Below, piece after piece: positions 24,147-33,545 of a stretch of 64,000 nucleotides of DNA (the stretch's first letter is position 1; the number at the start of each line of letters is the position of its first letter). The notes beneath the pieces were generated by a model. The model saw nothing but the letters and a program-made list of their open reading frames with translations, was not told the origin of the DNA and ran no database searches. This stretch comes from CAYSAD01 sp964428955. Its GTDB lineage: Bacteria > Patescibacteriota > Saccharimonadia > Saccharimonadales > Saccharimonadaceae. The DNA lies in contig CAYSAD010000003.1 in the NCBI GenBank assembly GCA_964428955.1, positions 60,398-124,397 of the forward strand, given 5' to 3'. The translations under genes and the position numbers were made by a program.

Positions 24147-26117
24147 TTATGTTTTGGCGTTAATCTCAGTGATTAAGTCACGTAGTTCAGCAGCCTTTTC
24201 AAATTCCAGATTGGCACTAGCCAGTTCCATTTGCGAGGTCAGTTCTTTGACGAGCGTCGGATATTCATCTTTCGGGATTTTCTTCAGGTTTAATTTTGGC
24301 TTCTTCTTGTCTTCGCTCATCGGAATGATAGCCCGTAAGCCTTCGCCGATTTCCTTGTCGATTCCAGTCGGCGTGATGCCATGTTCTTGATTGTATTTTT
24401 CCTGAACTTTACGGCGACGATTGGTCTCATCGATCGCCCGCTTCATCGAATCGGTCTGCTTATCGGCGTACATAATTACCCGACCTTCTTCGTGACGGGC
24501 CGCTCGACCAATCGTCTGAATCAACGCCCGGTCTGAGCGCAAAAAACCTTCTTTGTCGGCGTCTATAATAACTACCAAGCTGACTTCTGGTAAATCCAAA
24601 CCTTCGCGTAGCAAATTGATACCGATCAGCACGTCATACGTGCCCATTCGCAAGTCTTTTAAAATATCACCGCGTTCCAGCGTGTCAATATCGGAATGGA
24701 TGTAAGCCGTTTTAATATCGAGATCGAGCAAGTACTGTGATAAATCTTCAGCCATGCGCTTCGTCAGGGTTGTTACCAGTACACGCTGACCTTTTTTGGT
24801 GCGGTCACGAATTTCAGCGATCAGATCGTCAATCTGACCCTTACTCTTACGGACATCGATTATCGGATCGAGTAAACCGGTCGGCCGAATCACCTGTTGG
24901 GCTGGCTCGGGAGTGTGTGCCAGCTCGTAATCACCCGGCGTGGCCGATACATAAATCGCTTGATTGATATGTGTATCGAATTCATCAAACCGCAATGGGC
25001 GGTTATCGAGAGCGCTCGGCAAACGGAAACCGTAATCGACCAGCACTTCTTTACGTGCCCGATCGCCATTATACATACCACGAACTTGCGGCAAGGTCAT
25101 GTGACTTTCATCGACGAGTAGTAGCCAATCGTCATCGAAATAATCAATCAATGTAGCCGGCTGCTCGCCCGGTTCCCGGTTTGTCAGATAACGTGAATAA
25201 TTCTCGATACCTTTCACGAAACCGGTTTCTTCCAGCATCTCCAAATCGTATTTCGTGCGCTGCGCCAAGCGTTGGGCTTCTAGTAATTTATCATTCTTTT
25301 CAAACCAGTCTAGCCGGTCTTCGAATTCTTTCTTAATATTTTCGATCGCGCGGGCCAATTTCTGTTTTGGCGTCACATAGTGACTGCTCGGGAAAATCGA
25401 GACCTCTTGTGGCTCACCCAAAATTTCACCAGTCAATGGGTCGATGCGCGTAATCCTATCGACATCGTCGCCGAAAAATTCAATTCGATACGCTACGTCA
25501 CTGCCGGCCGGGAAAACATCAACCACGTCACCTTTGACCCGAAATGTACCACGATGAAAATCAATATCATTGCGTTGATACTGAATATCGGTCAGATGGC
25601 GAATCAGCTTATCCTGTTGGCGGCGTTCACCAGTTTTTATCGTGACCGACATTTCAGCATAATCATCCGGTGAACCGATACCGTAAATACAAGATACTGA
25701 GGCCACAATAATGGTGTCACGCCGGGTCAACAACGCACTGGTCGCGGCGTGACGCAGGCGATCGATTTCTTCATTGATAGCCGAATCTTTTTCAATATAG
25801 GTATCGCTACTAGAAATGTAGGCTTCTGGTTGATAGTAATCGAAATAACTGACGAAATAATGAACCTCGTTATCGGGAAAATAACCTTTGAATTCGCTAT
25901 AGAGCTGAGCGGCCAACGTCTTATTATGCGCCAGTACTAGTGTCGGTACTTGTCGATTCTGGATGATATTGGCCATCGTGAAGGTTTTACCACTACCGGT
26001 CACCCCAAGTAGTGTCTGTTCGCGTTCACCCTTTTCAAGACCATTTATCAGTTGAGCAATAGCCGTCGGCTGATCACCGGTTGGCTGATAGGCAGTTTCG
26101 AGACGAAATTTAGTCAT
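24147..26117 (-). CDS. uvrB: excinuclease ABC subunit B
   Basis: Damage-verifying helicase of nucleotide excision repair. 656 residues with Walker A GVTGSGKTFTMAN, the beta-hairpin YFVSYFDYYQPEAY, the helicase motifs (VDESHMTLPQ, SDIDTLERGDIL, QTIGRAARH) and the C-terminal UVR motif (LEFEKAAELRDLI). Length is normal. A -10 box (plus AGTATA, 26124-26129) stands 6 nt from the ATG: predicted leaderless. Confidence 0.97.
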   Translation of the reverse strand: MTKFRLETAYQPTGDQPTAIAQLINGLEKGEREQTLLGVTGSGKTFTMANIIQNRQVPTLVLAHNKTLAAQLYSEFKGYFPDNEVHYFVSYFDYYQPEAYISSSDTYIEKDSAINEEIDRLRHAATSALLTRRDTIIVASVSCIYGIGSPDDYAEMSVTIKTGERRQQDKLIRHLTDIQYQRNDIDFHRGTFRVKGDVVDVFPAGSDVAYRIEFFGDDVDRITRIDPLTGEILGEPQEVSIFPSSHYVTPKQKLARAIENIKKEFEDRLDWFEKNDKLLEAQRLAQRTKYDLEMLEETGFVKGIENYSRYLTNREPGEQPATLIDYFDDDWLLLVDESHMTLPQVRGMYNGDRARKEVLVDYGFRLPSALDNRPLRFDEFDTHINQAIYVSATPGDYELAHTPEPAQQVIRPTGLLDPIIDVRKSKGQIDDLIAEIRDRTKKGQRVLVTTLTKRMAEDLSQYLLDLDIKTAYIHSDIDTLERGDILKDLRMGTYDVLIGINLLREGLDLPEVSLVVIIDADKEGFLRSDRALIQTIGRAARHEEGRVIMYADKQTDSMKRAIDETNRRRKVQEKYNQEHGITPTGIDKEIGEGLRAIIPMSEDKKKPKLNLKKIPKDEYPTLVKELTSQMELASANLEFEKAAELRDLITEINAKT

Positions 26118-26202
26118 CCCTTAAGTATACTACTTATCGTGTAGCGAGCAGATGATTGCTCGAGCCTCTTTGTACTCAGGTGTATTAAAAAACCACAAGT
26201 CT

Positions 26203-26991
26203 CTAGTAATGTATAGAACGCAGGATACCATATGCCGTTGCTAAATCGCCTGAACTCAGATCACTCTTTGCTTGTTCAGCTGTTTGCAAATAATTTGAAA
26301 AATAATCTGAGTTGGTATCAACTGGCCTACTAGTAAATGCATTAAAGAAGTCGACACTTGCCGCTGAAACTAGTCCATTTTCAACATTTTTATCTGGATA
26401 TAGCGCACTCTGTTCCGGCAGGCAAGTTTTAGTTGTTTTGGGACCATCGCTGTCTTTGCCATTTGAAAGATAGACAAATGGCGCGTAGCCTTTGGCTGGA
26501 TCGTAGTAGTATGCTTGGACAGCGTTGACCGTCGAATTTTCGTAGTCAATCATAGAATCGTCAACTGTAATCGTGGCCTTTGTCGGTTCACTCTTGACAA
26601 CTGTAATTGACGTTTTCGGCGCACCACCGCAAGAGCCACCGACGCCGTTGATACCACTCTGGACAACAAGCACCTGATGACCGGTCGGATTTTTAATCGA
26701 AGCTTTGTCGTGTGCTGGCAGACCCATTGCCGCTTGGACAACCGATGCGCTAACTGTCCAGTCTGACGGATAATCAAAACACGTCTTTTCTTCATCGAGA
26801 CAAGTAGTTTTTGTTTGTACTTTCGGTGTATCGACTTTACTGACTATCGGATTTTGGGTGTCCACCGTCTGGTTCTTATTCATAAAATTCTGCCAAAATA
26901 TATAGCCGAGCGCGCCAATAAGCGCAATAACAAGAATCGTAATAATGACAGCTTCGTATGTGAAGCCTCGTTGACTTAAATTCTTCCGCAT
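26203..26991 (-). CDS. type IV pilin-like protein
   Basis: 262 residues. The N-terminus, MRKNLSQRGFTYEAVI followed by ITILVIALIGALGYIFW, has the basic leader, Gly-Phe-Thr cleavage site and hydrophobic stalk of a type III (prepilin) signal; the usual Glu at +5 appears as Glu in TYEAV. The C-terminal globular domain contains Cys in TTCLDEEKTCFDYP and GVGGSCGG and is not recognised. It would need a prepilin peptidase (not in the window) and PilB (11965). It may be a minor pilin or pseudopilin. Confidence 0.7.
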   Translation of the reverse strand: MRKNLSQRGFTYEAVIITILVIALIGALGYIFWQNFMNKNQTVDTQNPIVSKVDTPKVQTKTTCLDEEKTCFDYPSDWTVSASVVQAAMGLPAHDKASIKNPTGHQVLVVQSGINGVGGSCGGAPKTSITVVKSEPTKATITVDDSMIDYENSTVNAVQAYYYDPAKGYAPFVYLSNGKDSDGPKTTKTCLPEQSALYPDKNVENGLVSAASVDFFNAFTSRPVDTNSDYFSNYLQTAEQAKSDLSSGDLATAYGILRSIHY

Positions 26992-27079
26992 AGAGATAAA
27001 TTCCTTAGATCTAAAGTAATTGTTAGTATTTAACTACACGGAATTCAAAAGCACAAGCATTTTCTTAGAATCGCTATAA

Positions 27080-27688
27080 CTAGCCGCGACCAGAGGCACG
27101 CCTGAGAATTGGCTGCGCGTCTTCATCATAAACGAAATCAGCGTATTTCGCATCAAGTGCCGCGATGACTTTGTCGACTAGTTTCTCTGGATCGGTATCA
27201 AAAATAACGTCACGCGCGCCTGGTGCTTGCACATTTTCCAACAGGGTTTTGACATAATCAGCCAGCCCACCGCTACCAAGTAATACGCCGCAGACTTTAT
27301 GGCTTTCCAATGCCGTTGAAAGCTCATGCAAACTACCCATACGACCACCGACCGTGATAATGGCATCGCTACTGCGAACTAAGTGGACGTCGCGACCAAC
27401 GTATTCCATGCCGGTGAAATTGATGTAATCGAATTCTCTGGTCGGCAGGCGATAGGTTGAAACATGTTCACGAAACGAGCTAGCCGGTGAGAAACCGACG
27501 GATACGCCAGTACGGTTTTTGACACTGAACGCGCCCATGGCGGCGTAATGCGGCAACCCGACGGTAGCGCCTGTCGTCAACGTTTTGCCTCTTTTGGCAA
27601 TCCATTTACCGAGTTCATAGGCCAATTGATGGGATTGCGTCACACTATCACCGCTGGCCGCGCCTGACACACAAATTTGGTATCTCAT
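27080..27688 (-). CDS. LOG/SLOG family nucleotide-binding protein
   Basis: 202 residues with a Rossmann-like SLOG fold. ISVGG-type motifs are VSGAASGDSV at the start, TTGATVGLPHYAA, and GGRMGSLHELSTALE, the counterpart of the PGGxGTxxE signature of LOG and TIGR00725 proteins. LOG proteins release cytokinin-type bases from nucleotides, but many bacterial relatives bind nucleotides with other roles. The stop overlaps nothing; the start overlaps the upstream PfkB gene by 4 bp, so the three genes form one operon. Confidence 0.75.
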   Translation of the reverse strand: MRYQICVSGAASGDSVTQSHQLAYELGKWIAKRGKTLTTGATVGLPHYAAMGAFSVKNRTGVSVGFSPASSFREHVSTYRLPTREFDYINFTGMEYVGRDVHLVRSSDAIITVGGRMGSLHELSTALESHKVCGVLLGSGGLADYVKTLLENVQAPGARDVIFDTDPEKLVDKVIAALDAKYADFVYDEDAQPILRRASGRG

Positions 27689-29214
27689 GATTCCAACACC
27701 TTCGCTTTAAAGTCTGCCGGCGCGTCAGCGAGGTACTTCTTCAACTCATCCATTGAAAGTAATCCGGTCTGAGCGCCCATCTTCTGCACAACGCTCATGC
27801 TGTTGATTGGCGCCCATGACAGTGCTGTCTCGAGTGATTCGCCCAGCGCCAAAGCAGCCGCGATAGTCGACGCAAAGGCATCGCCCGCGCCGGTTCGATC
27901 GAGTGGCGGCGCCGGATCAGGGTAGTTCGGCATAAACAACATTTTTTCACCATCAGAAGCGTATGCACCATCAGCACCATCAGTAATAACGGCAACCGTT
28001 ACACCGAGCTCGTGCATAGCCTGAATCAATACAGCCACATCAGCCCGGTCCTTACCCGTTACCTGCGCCGCTTCTTCACGGTTCAGTATGACGATTTCGG
28101 CCCGATCATAAAACGGCTTCATTTTCTCGGTACCCCACATCAGATGGTACATGCCCGGCTGGAAAACCAGTTTTATATCCGGATTCTCACCAAGATAGCT
28201 AAGGATCGCTTCGTGCAGCGGCCAGGTTTTCTCACCAAGTACTCCCAAATATAACCAGTCAGGTTTTTGCGCTGGTTCACGCCATTGATATGAGTAATCC
28301 TCAAAGCGTTGCAACTTCGTACGATCAGCGCCGTAGCGAAGGACGTAATGGTAGTTCGATTTCATACCTTCCTCTACGACCAAATCATCGATGCCGACGT
28401 GCTGCTGTTTTAGATAGCTCATCATACCCTTGCCCGGTTCGTCATCGCCCAGCCACGACATCAGACTAGCACTGAGGCCAAGCCGAGTCATCGACACTGC
28501 AGCGTTCGGACTACACTCTACCGCTTCAACGATATCGACATTGTCATATGGTAGTTTCGCCCCAAGTTCAAAAGAAAGTCGTTGATAGCCTTTATCGTCG
28601 GTCGTAACGGTAGCATGATCTTCCGATAGCTTAATGAAAGCGTCGGTAATTATATCACCAATACATAGTATGCGTGGTTTGTTCGTGTCGTCCATCATGC
28701 TGTTTTCTCCTGTCAGTTTTGTTTTTACGGATTCACGCGATAAATCGTCGATCGCAACCAGCCCAGCATCAAGTGCCATACGCTGCGTAATTGCTTCGTC
28801 GGTCCGCGGATGGGCACTGTAACGTGCCACGATTTCACCACGCAGTGACCGTTGACCATGTGACACCAAACGCTTTTCGAACGGTATTTGGTGGTGAGCG
28901 TTTTCAATGGCATCAATCAGATTGAATGACACGACTTCACCGTTAAGCTGCAGCAAGACGAAATCATCGTCGTACAATAACTCGTGACTAGTTTCTTTCA
29001 CTATGTAGGCATTCAGTGCTAAATACAGTTCATGCGCAGTCGTGTCGGCTGGATCAAGTCTGAGTTGGCGCATGACCGTATGTGCAGCCTGTGTAATGTC
29101 AGCAATTAAACGTACGTCCACGCCGTCGTGGCCGGTCGAGGTTTCCAGTTGTTGAAGTACCACTGGAAATAACGGCTCATTCGAGGTTAACAGACCCTGT
29201 AAAAATTTAGTCAT
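27685..29214 (-). CDS. PfkB-family kinase with unknown N-terminal domain
   Basis: 509 residues, larger than an ordinary PfkB kinase. Residues 1-170 form a helical domain I cannot name, with SHGQRSLRGEIVARYSAHP. From about 178 there is a complete ribokinase-like domain: ILCIGDIITDAFI, then ECSPNAAVSMTRLGL and the catalytic DRTGAGDAFAS near 440. The substrate is not predictable; sugars, sugar phosphates or nucleosides are possible. It overlaps the second kinase gene and the LOG gene by 4 bp each. Confidence 0.78.
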   Translation of the reverse strand: MTKFLQGLLTSNEPLFPVVLQQLETSTGHDGVDVRLIADITQAAHTVMRQLRLDPADTTAHELYLALNAYIVKETSHELLYDDDFVLLQLNGEVVSFNLIDAIENAHHQIPFEKRLVSHGQRSLRGEIVARYSAHPRTDEAITQRMALDAGLVAIDDLSRESVKTKLTGENSMMDDTNKPRILCIGDIITDAFIKLSEDHATVTTDDKGYQRLSFELGAKLPYDNVDIVEAVECSPNAAVSMTRLGLSASLMSWLGDDEPGKGMMSYLKQQHVGIDDLVVEEGMKSNYHYVLRYGADRTKLQRFEDYSYQWREPAQKPDWLYLGVLGEKTWPLHEAILSYLGENPDIKLVFQPGMYHLMWGTEKMKPFYDRAEIVILNREEAAQVTGKDRADVAVLIQAMHELGVTVAVITDGADGAYASDGEKMLFMPNYPDPAPPLDRTGAGDAFASTIAAALALGESLETALSWAPINSMSVVQKMGAQTGLLSMDELKKYLADAPADFKAKVLES

Positions 29215-30197
29215 GCTTGCACCTTTAAGATTTTCTCATCAACTGGCATATCGTGGAGTTTGGTATGTTGATGTAAGATTCCGGCTTTGGCACCGATCTT
29301 TGTCACGACTGAGGTGGAATTAGCACTGGCAAATACAATTGCATCTTTCAAACTTTTGCCCTGTGCCCACTGGCTTAAGAAACCGGAACCGAAGGCATCG
29401 CCAGCTCCGGTACGATCAAGTACTTTGACATCTTCATACATACCAGCTTTTAAAATAGTTTTACCATCACTCGCCACTACGCCGTTTGGTCCATCACTGA
29501 CGATAACGACTGGCACGAAATGCAAAGCGTGTCGAACCAATTCCTCGAGTGTTTCCCCTTCAACGAGCTGCTGCATCTCTTCTTTGTTCATACACAAAAC
29601 ATCGACACTCTCAAGTAATGCCTTTAGCTTTGGCGGCTCGGCTAATTCTGGACCAGCCGGATTAAGCATGACCTTCGTGTTCGTTTTCTCGGCATAATCG
29701 ACGATCTTCTTTAGAAGCTCGATGCCGCCATTTGCCAGTGATGTCGGATACACCCAATCGGCGCTCGCAATCGCATCAAAATCGAGGTCTTTGCCATGTT
29801 TGTCGGCCGATACGCCGCGATGGTTTAAAATAGTGCGCTCACCATTCGTTGCAATCAGTATCGTCGAGTAGCCAGCTTGGTATTGATTTTTCCTAACGAC
29901 ATGTGATGTCGCCACACCTTCTTCATCAAGATCGCGTAAAATCGTCTCCGAGGCCGGATCATTGCCGAGTGTCCACATATACTCGCTACGTAGGCCTTGA
30001 CGAGCAAATGTCACCGCCACATTGCTGGCGTTCCCACCAGTCGCAAATGTCACATCGCTCACTTCCATTTTGACGCCGAGCGGCAAATGGGTATAAGCGA
30101 CTTTGCCTTCTGTATGTGGATCGAATTCGTCGCTCGCCAGAAAAACATCTTGAGTTGCCTTGCCGATTGCCAGAATCTTTGGTGTTTGCCCACTCAT
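29211..30197 (-). CDS. PfkB-family carbohydrate/nucleoside kinase
   Basis: 328 residues: the ribokinase-like signature 1 (FATGGNASNVAVTFARQGL) and signature 2 with the catalytic Asp (DRTGAGDAFGSGF). First gene of the LOG-kinase-kinase operon. TATAAT (plus ATTATA, 30208-30213) lies 10 nt from the ATG. No ATP-dependent PfkA is seen in this window, so a phosphofructokinase-like role is possible, but ribokinase or nucleoside kinase activity fits equally well. Confidence 0.82.
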   Translation of the reverse strand: MSGQTPKILAIGKATQDVFLASDEFDPHTEGKVAYTHLPLGVKMEVSDVTFATGGNASNVAVTFARQGLRSEYMWTLGNDPASETILRDLDEEGVATSHVVRKNQYQAGYSTILIATNGERTILNHRGVSADKHGKDLDFDAIASADWVYPTSLANGGIELLKKIVDYAEKTNTKVMLNPAGPELAEPPKLKALLESVDVLCMNKEEMQQLVEGETLEELVRHALHFVPVVIVSDGPNGVVASDGKTILKAGMYEDVKVLDRTGAGDAFGSGFLSQWAQGKSLKDAIVFASANSTSVVTKIGAKAGILHQHTKLHDMPVDEKILKVQA

Positions 30198-30259
30198 ATT
30201 AATGCTTATTATATCACTTATGGTTGGAAAGATGACAGTTGTGGCGTATTTTTGTACAT

Positions 30260-30769
30260 ATGTCTGAACATTTTTTCAACAATCCTAACGAGGAGTACGA
30301 AGCTGCGTCGTGGTTGACGACTCTTAGAATCATGCAGCATATTGCCGAGCGGACAGAGCGCAATTATTCGGTTGCCGTGCAACTATGCCACTTGACACTT
30401 CAAAAACCGGACGAAGCTTACGAAGCAATGCGTAGAGCAGCCGTCGCACCAACCGGCATTGAACCTACCGCGGAAAAAATGTTTATCAACGAGCTTGGCG
30501 CCGTATCACGAGAGGGTCGAATCGTTCAGGGCCTCAGCGACGCGGCAGCATTACTATGCGATGATCTGTTAGCACAACACGTCAAAGAACAAACGCCTTT
30601 TGAACGATTAATACCGCTCGTCGACGAAATGGTAGATTTCTGCGATGACAAGTATCTACAACCAGTCTCACACGAGTCACTCAAGCAGACTTCATATGGT
30701 CGACGACTGCACTTTTCTCGTATTGAAGCCGATTATTATATTCGAGAATACGACCAAGCTCAAAACTAA
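30260..30769 (+). CDS. hypothetical protein
   Basis: Not recognised. 169 residues from the ATG at 30260 (the frame begins at a TTG at 30239). It is soluble and helical, rich in Glu, Ala and Arg, without membrane segments or obvious catalytic motifs; TLRIMQHIAERTERNYSVAV and SRIEADYYIREYDQ mark the ends. It lies between two minus-strand operons and overlaps the aldolase 3' end by 4 bp. Confidence 0.55.
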   Translation: MSEHFFNNPNEEYEAASWLTTLRIMQHIAERTERNYSVAVQLCHLTLQKPDEAYEAMRRAAVAPTGIEPTAEKMFINELGAVSREGRIVQGLSDAAALLCDDLLAQHVKEQTPFERLIPLVDEMVDFCDDKYLQPVSHESLKQTSYGRRLHFSRIEADYYIREYDQAQN

Positions 30770-31677
30770 ACGACAGCTTTTCCAGCTGACCCAAAGGCCG
30801 TTATTTTTTCTTCGACAACGGCTTGAACCGCTGCATATACTTCAGGCATCAGTTTTACGACAGCGTATTCATCAGGATTTTCGTTTAAGACTTTTTCTAA
30901 AGTCTTACGAAAGGCATAACGCATATCACTATTGATGTTTACTTTACTGACACCGATTCTGGCCGCTTCCTCGAAGAAGTGTAGCGGCGTTCCGCTACCA
31001 CCATGCAGTGAAATCTGGCAATCAATCGCATCGCGGATTTTCTGCAATAAGTCTAAGTCGAGTTCTTTCGGTACCGGATATTTACCGTGGAGATTACCGA
31101 TAGCCGCAGCATACGTATCAACACCAGTTGCCTCAACAAATGACTTGGAGCTCTCGGGAGTGCTGAATGTTTTTTTGATCGCTTCGTAATCAATGGCTTC
31201 TTCGTGAACATTCGACGAACCACCAAAATAATGCGGTTCGCTTTCTACAAGTGCACCGGTGAATTTCGCATACTCGACGATTTCTTTAGTCTTGTCGATT
31301 ATATCTTCGGTAGTGGCATCATGATTCGCCTGTGAAATATCGATATGAATAAACTCAAAACCAACGTCGATAGCACGTTTGCAGGCTTCGACCGTTGGGC
31401 TATGATCGAGATTGATATACATTTCAATGCCATACTCTGCCCTGTAGTTATCGACCATGTCACGGATGTTTTCCAACCCCATCGCCTCAACCTCACCGTG
31501 GCTAACTTCGACCAAAACTGGTGAATTCAAATTTTGAGCGGCTTTACTGACAGCAATCAACGTCTCCTGATTGTCGATATTGAACGCACCAACTGCAAAA
31601 TGCTGTTGACGTGTGCGTTGGTATAGATGGCGCGCACGCGTCGTATTATCTCTAATTTCTGTAATTGTCAGTCCCAT
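30766..31677 (-). CDS. fba: class II fructose-bisphosphate aldolase
   Basis: Zinc enzyme that splits fructose-1,6-bisphosphate (or related ketose bisphosphates) into triose phosphates. 303 residues with INLDHSPTVEACKRAID (zinc-binding His and catalytic Asp), GNLHGKYP (second zinc His) and SLHGGSGTPLHFF. The start at 31677 is set by AAGGAG 6 nt upstream. Last gene of the rpiB-rpe-tkt-fba series; it could act on fructose- or tagatose-type substrates. Confidence 0.92.
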   Translation of the reverse strand: MGLTITEIRDNTTRARHLYQRTRQQHFAVGAFNIDNQETLIAVSKAAQNLNSPVLVEVSHGEVEAMGLENIRDMVDNYRAEYGIEMYINLDHSPTVEACKRAIDVGFEFIHIDISQANHDATTEDIIDKTKEIVEYAKFTGALVESEPHYFGGSSNVHEEAIDYEAIKKTFSTPESSKSFVEATGVDTYAAAIGNLHGKYPVPKELDLDLLQKIRDAIDCQISLHGGSGTPLHFFEEAARIGVSKVNINSDMRYAFRKTLEKVLNENPDEYAVVKLMPEVYAAVQAVVEEKITAFGSAGKAVV

Positions 31678-31688
31678 AGTTCTCCTTT

Positions 31689-32684
31689 TTACCATTGGTG
31701 ATATTGCGGGGTTGATTCAATGAACGTCTTGACTCCAGACAACATGGTATCGCCCGTCAAGTTAAAGTGTGTCAGCAGTTCGGCAGGCGCGCCCGATTCG
31801 CCGAAGTGATCACGCATACCAAGTCGCAAGAGTGGCGTCGGTAGCTGTTCGCTTAAAAGTTCTGCCACAGCGCCACCAAAACCACCGTTTATCTGGGCTT
31901 CTTCGGCCGTTACGACCCGGCCGGTCTTTTTCACACTGGCCAGAATCGTCTCGCCGTCGAGCGGTTTAATTGTCGGCACATGTACGACTTCGGCGCTGAT
32001 ACCTTGAGCTTCAAGCAAGTGCGACAAAACCAATAACTGATACGTCATCGTCCCTGTTCCAAGTAAGCTGACATCGCTGCCGTGGCGCAACACGTAGGCT
32101 TTACCGATTTCAAATGGCGAATGTTCGGTACTGAAAATTGGCGTGGCTTCGCGGGCCAGTCGCAAGTAGGTTGGTTTTCTATTTTCAGCGATCACCTGGG
32201 TGGCTTTTTTAGCCTCAATCGAATCACCTGGCGCGATTACGATCATATTTGGCAATACCCGCATCAACGCGATATCTTCCAACATCTGATGCGTAGCACC
32301 GTCTGGGCCAACGCTCACGCCAGCGTGCGAGCCGATAATTTTCACCGGCTGATCGTTCAAACAAATCGTCGTGCGGATTTGTTCCCAGTTTCGTCCCGGG
32401 CTAAACGCGGCGTAGCTACTGGTAAATGGAACCTTTCCGGCGCGAGCCATACCACTAGCAACCGTTACTAAATTCTGTTCGGCGACACCAACTTCGATAT
32501 AGCGCTTCGGGAAAGCAGCTGCGAAATCCGACATTTTCGTACTGTCAGTTAAATCAGCACAAAGTGCGACGACATTCTCGTTTGTTTCGCCGGCAGCGAC
32601 CAGACCGCGGCCAAAACCGGCCCGAATCGGCTCTTGCTTTACGTCACTGGCCATATAATGCGGATTTAGACTATAGTCACTCAT
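31689..32684 (-). CDS. transketolase, C-terminal subunit
   Basis: 331 residues covering the pyrimidine-binding domain (ENVVALCADLTDSTKMS, GVAEQNLVTVASGMA) and the C-terminal domain (VVTAEEAQINGGFGGAVAELL). It is the second half of a split transketolase; the ThDP diphosphate-binding half is the next gene upstream. The heterodimer moves two-carbon units between pentose and triose phosphates. Its start overlaps the N-terminal subunit gene by 4 bp. Confidence 0.93.
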   Translation of the reverse strand: MSDYSLNPHYMASDVKQEPIRAGFGRGLVAAGETNENVVALCADLTDSTKMSDFAAAFPKRYIEVGVAEQNLVTVASGMARAGKVPFTSSYAAFSPGRNWEQIRTTICLNDQPVKIIGSHAGVSVGPDGATHQMLEDIALMRVLPNMIVIAPGDSIEAKKATQVIAENRKPTYLRLAREATPIFSTEHSPFEIGKAYVLRHGSDVSLLGTGTMTYQLLVLSHLLEAQGISAEVVHVPTIKPLDGETILASVKKTGRVVTAEEAQINGGFGGAVAELLSEQLPTPLLRLGMRDHFGESGAPAELLTHFNLTGDTMLSGVKTFIESTPQYHQW

Positions 32685-33541
32685 TCATATTCTCCGGTAA
32701 TTTTGCCATCCAGTGTGCGTAGTTTTCGAAGCGCGGCTTTAGCCTGTTCACTATTAGGCGGCGCGCCATGCCAATGATAATCATACTCCATGAAATCCAC
32801 GCCTTTGCCTGGAATAGTATGAGCAATGACGATACTCGGTTTGTTAGTAATGGCGCGTGCCATACTGGCGGCGTCGATGATGCTCTCGATGTTATGGCCG
32901 TCGATTTCCTGTACGTGCCAACCGAAACTTTCCCATTTACCGCGCAGATCCTCGAGCGGCATAACATCTTCGGTCGAGCCATCGATTTGTATGTTATTGC
33001 GGTCGATGAAACCGATCAGATTACCAAGTTTGTACTTACCAGCGAACATAGCCGCTTCCCAAATATTACCTTCATTCAGCTCACCGTCACCAGTTACAAA
33101 GTAGACCCAGCGATGACTGATATCATCGATATATTTCAAGCTGTAAGCATAACCGGCAGCTTGCGACACACCCGAACCAAGTGGCCCGCTGGTATTTTCA
33201 AGTCCTGGTAATTTGGTGCGCTCCGGGTGACCCTGTAACCGACTGCCGAGTTTACGCAGCGTCAATAATTCTTTGACATCGAAAAACCCACGCTCGGCCA
33301 TAGCAGCATATTGGACCGGTACACAGTGGCCATTCGAAAGAAAGAAAATGTCGCGATCAGCCCAGTTTGGTTCTTCCGGTTTTAAGTTTAAAATATTGAA
33401 ATAGAGCGCCGAAAAAATGTCAGCCAAACCGAGCGGTCCGGCGCTGTGGCCACTGCCAGCATGCTCCAGCATGCGAATGATGTCTTTGCGCAACAGGTTG
33501 GCTTTTTCTTCCAGCTGCGTAATCGTTAGTTGCCCACCCAA
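32681..33541 (-). CDS. transketolase, N-terminal subunit
   Basis: 286 residues with the ThDP/Mg motif VTGDGELNEGNIWEAAMFA and the N-terminal SGHSAGPLGLADIFSALYF. It makes the cofactor site with the following gene product. The start codon is TTG at 33539-33541 (no earlier ATG in the frame; the next ATG removes the first helix), with TATAAA a few bases upstream, so the start is less certain. Confidence 0.92.
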   Translation of the reverse strand: MGGQLTITQLEEKANLLRKDIIRMLEHAGSGHSAGPLGLADIFSALYFNILNLKPEEPNWADRDIFFLSNGHCVPVQYAAMAERGFFDVKELLTLRKLGSRLQGHPERTKLPGLENTSGPLGSGVSQAAGYAYSLKYIDDISHRWVYFVTGDGELNEGNIWEAAMFAGKYKLGNLIGFIDRNNIQIDGSTEDVMPLEDLRGKWESFGWHVQEIDGHNIESIIDAASMARAITNKPSIVIAHTIPGKGVDFMEYDYHWHGAPPNSEQAKAALRKLRTLDGKITGEYE

Positions 33542-33545
33542 AATT

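Noticed and set aside
26150..26170. CGAGCA/TGCTCG hairpin upstream of uvrB
   Set aside because: Too small, and has no T tract on the coding strand; not enough for a terminator or operator call.
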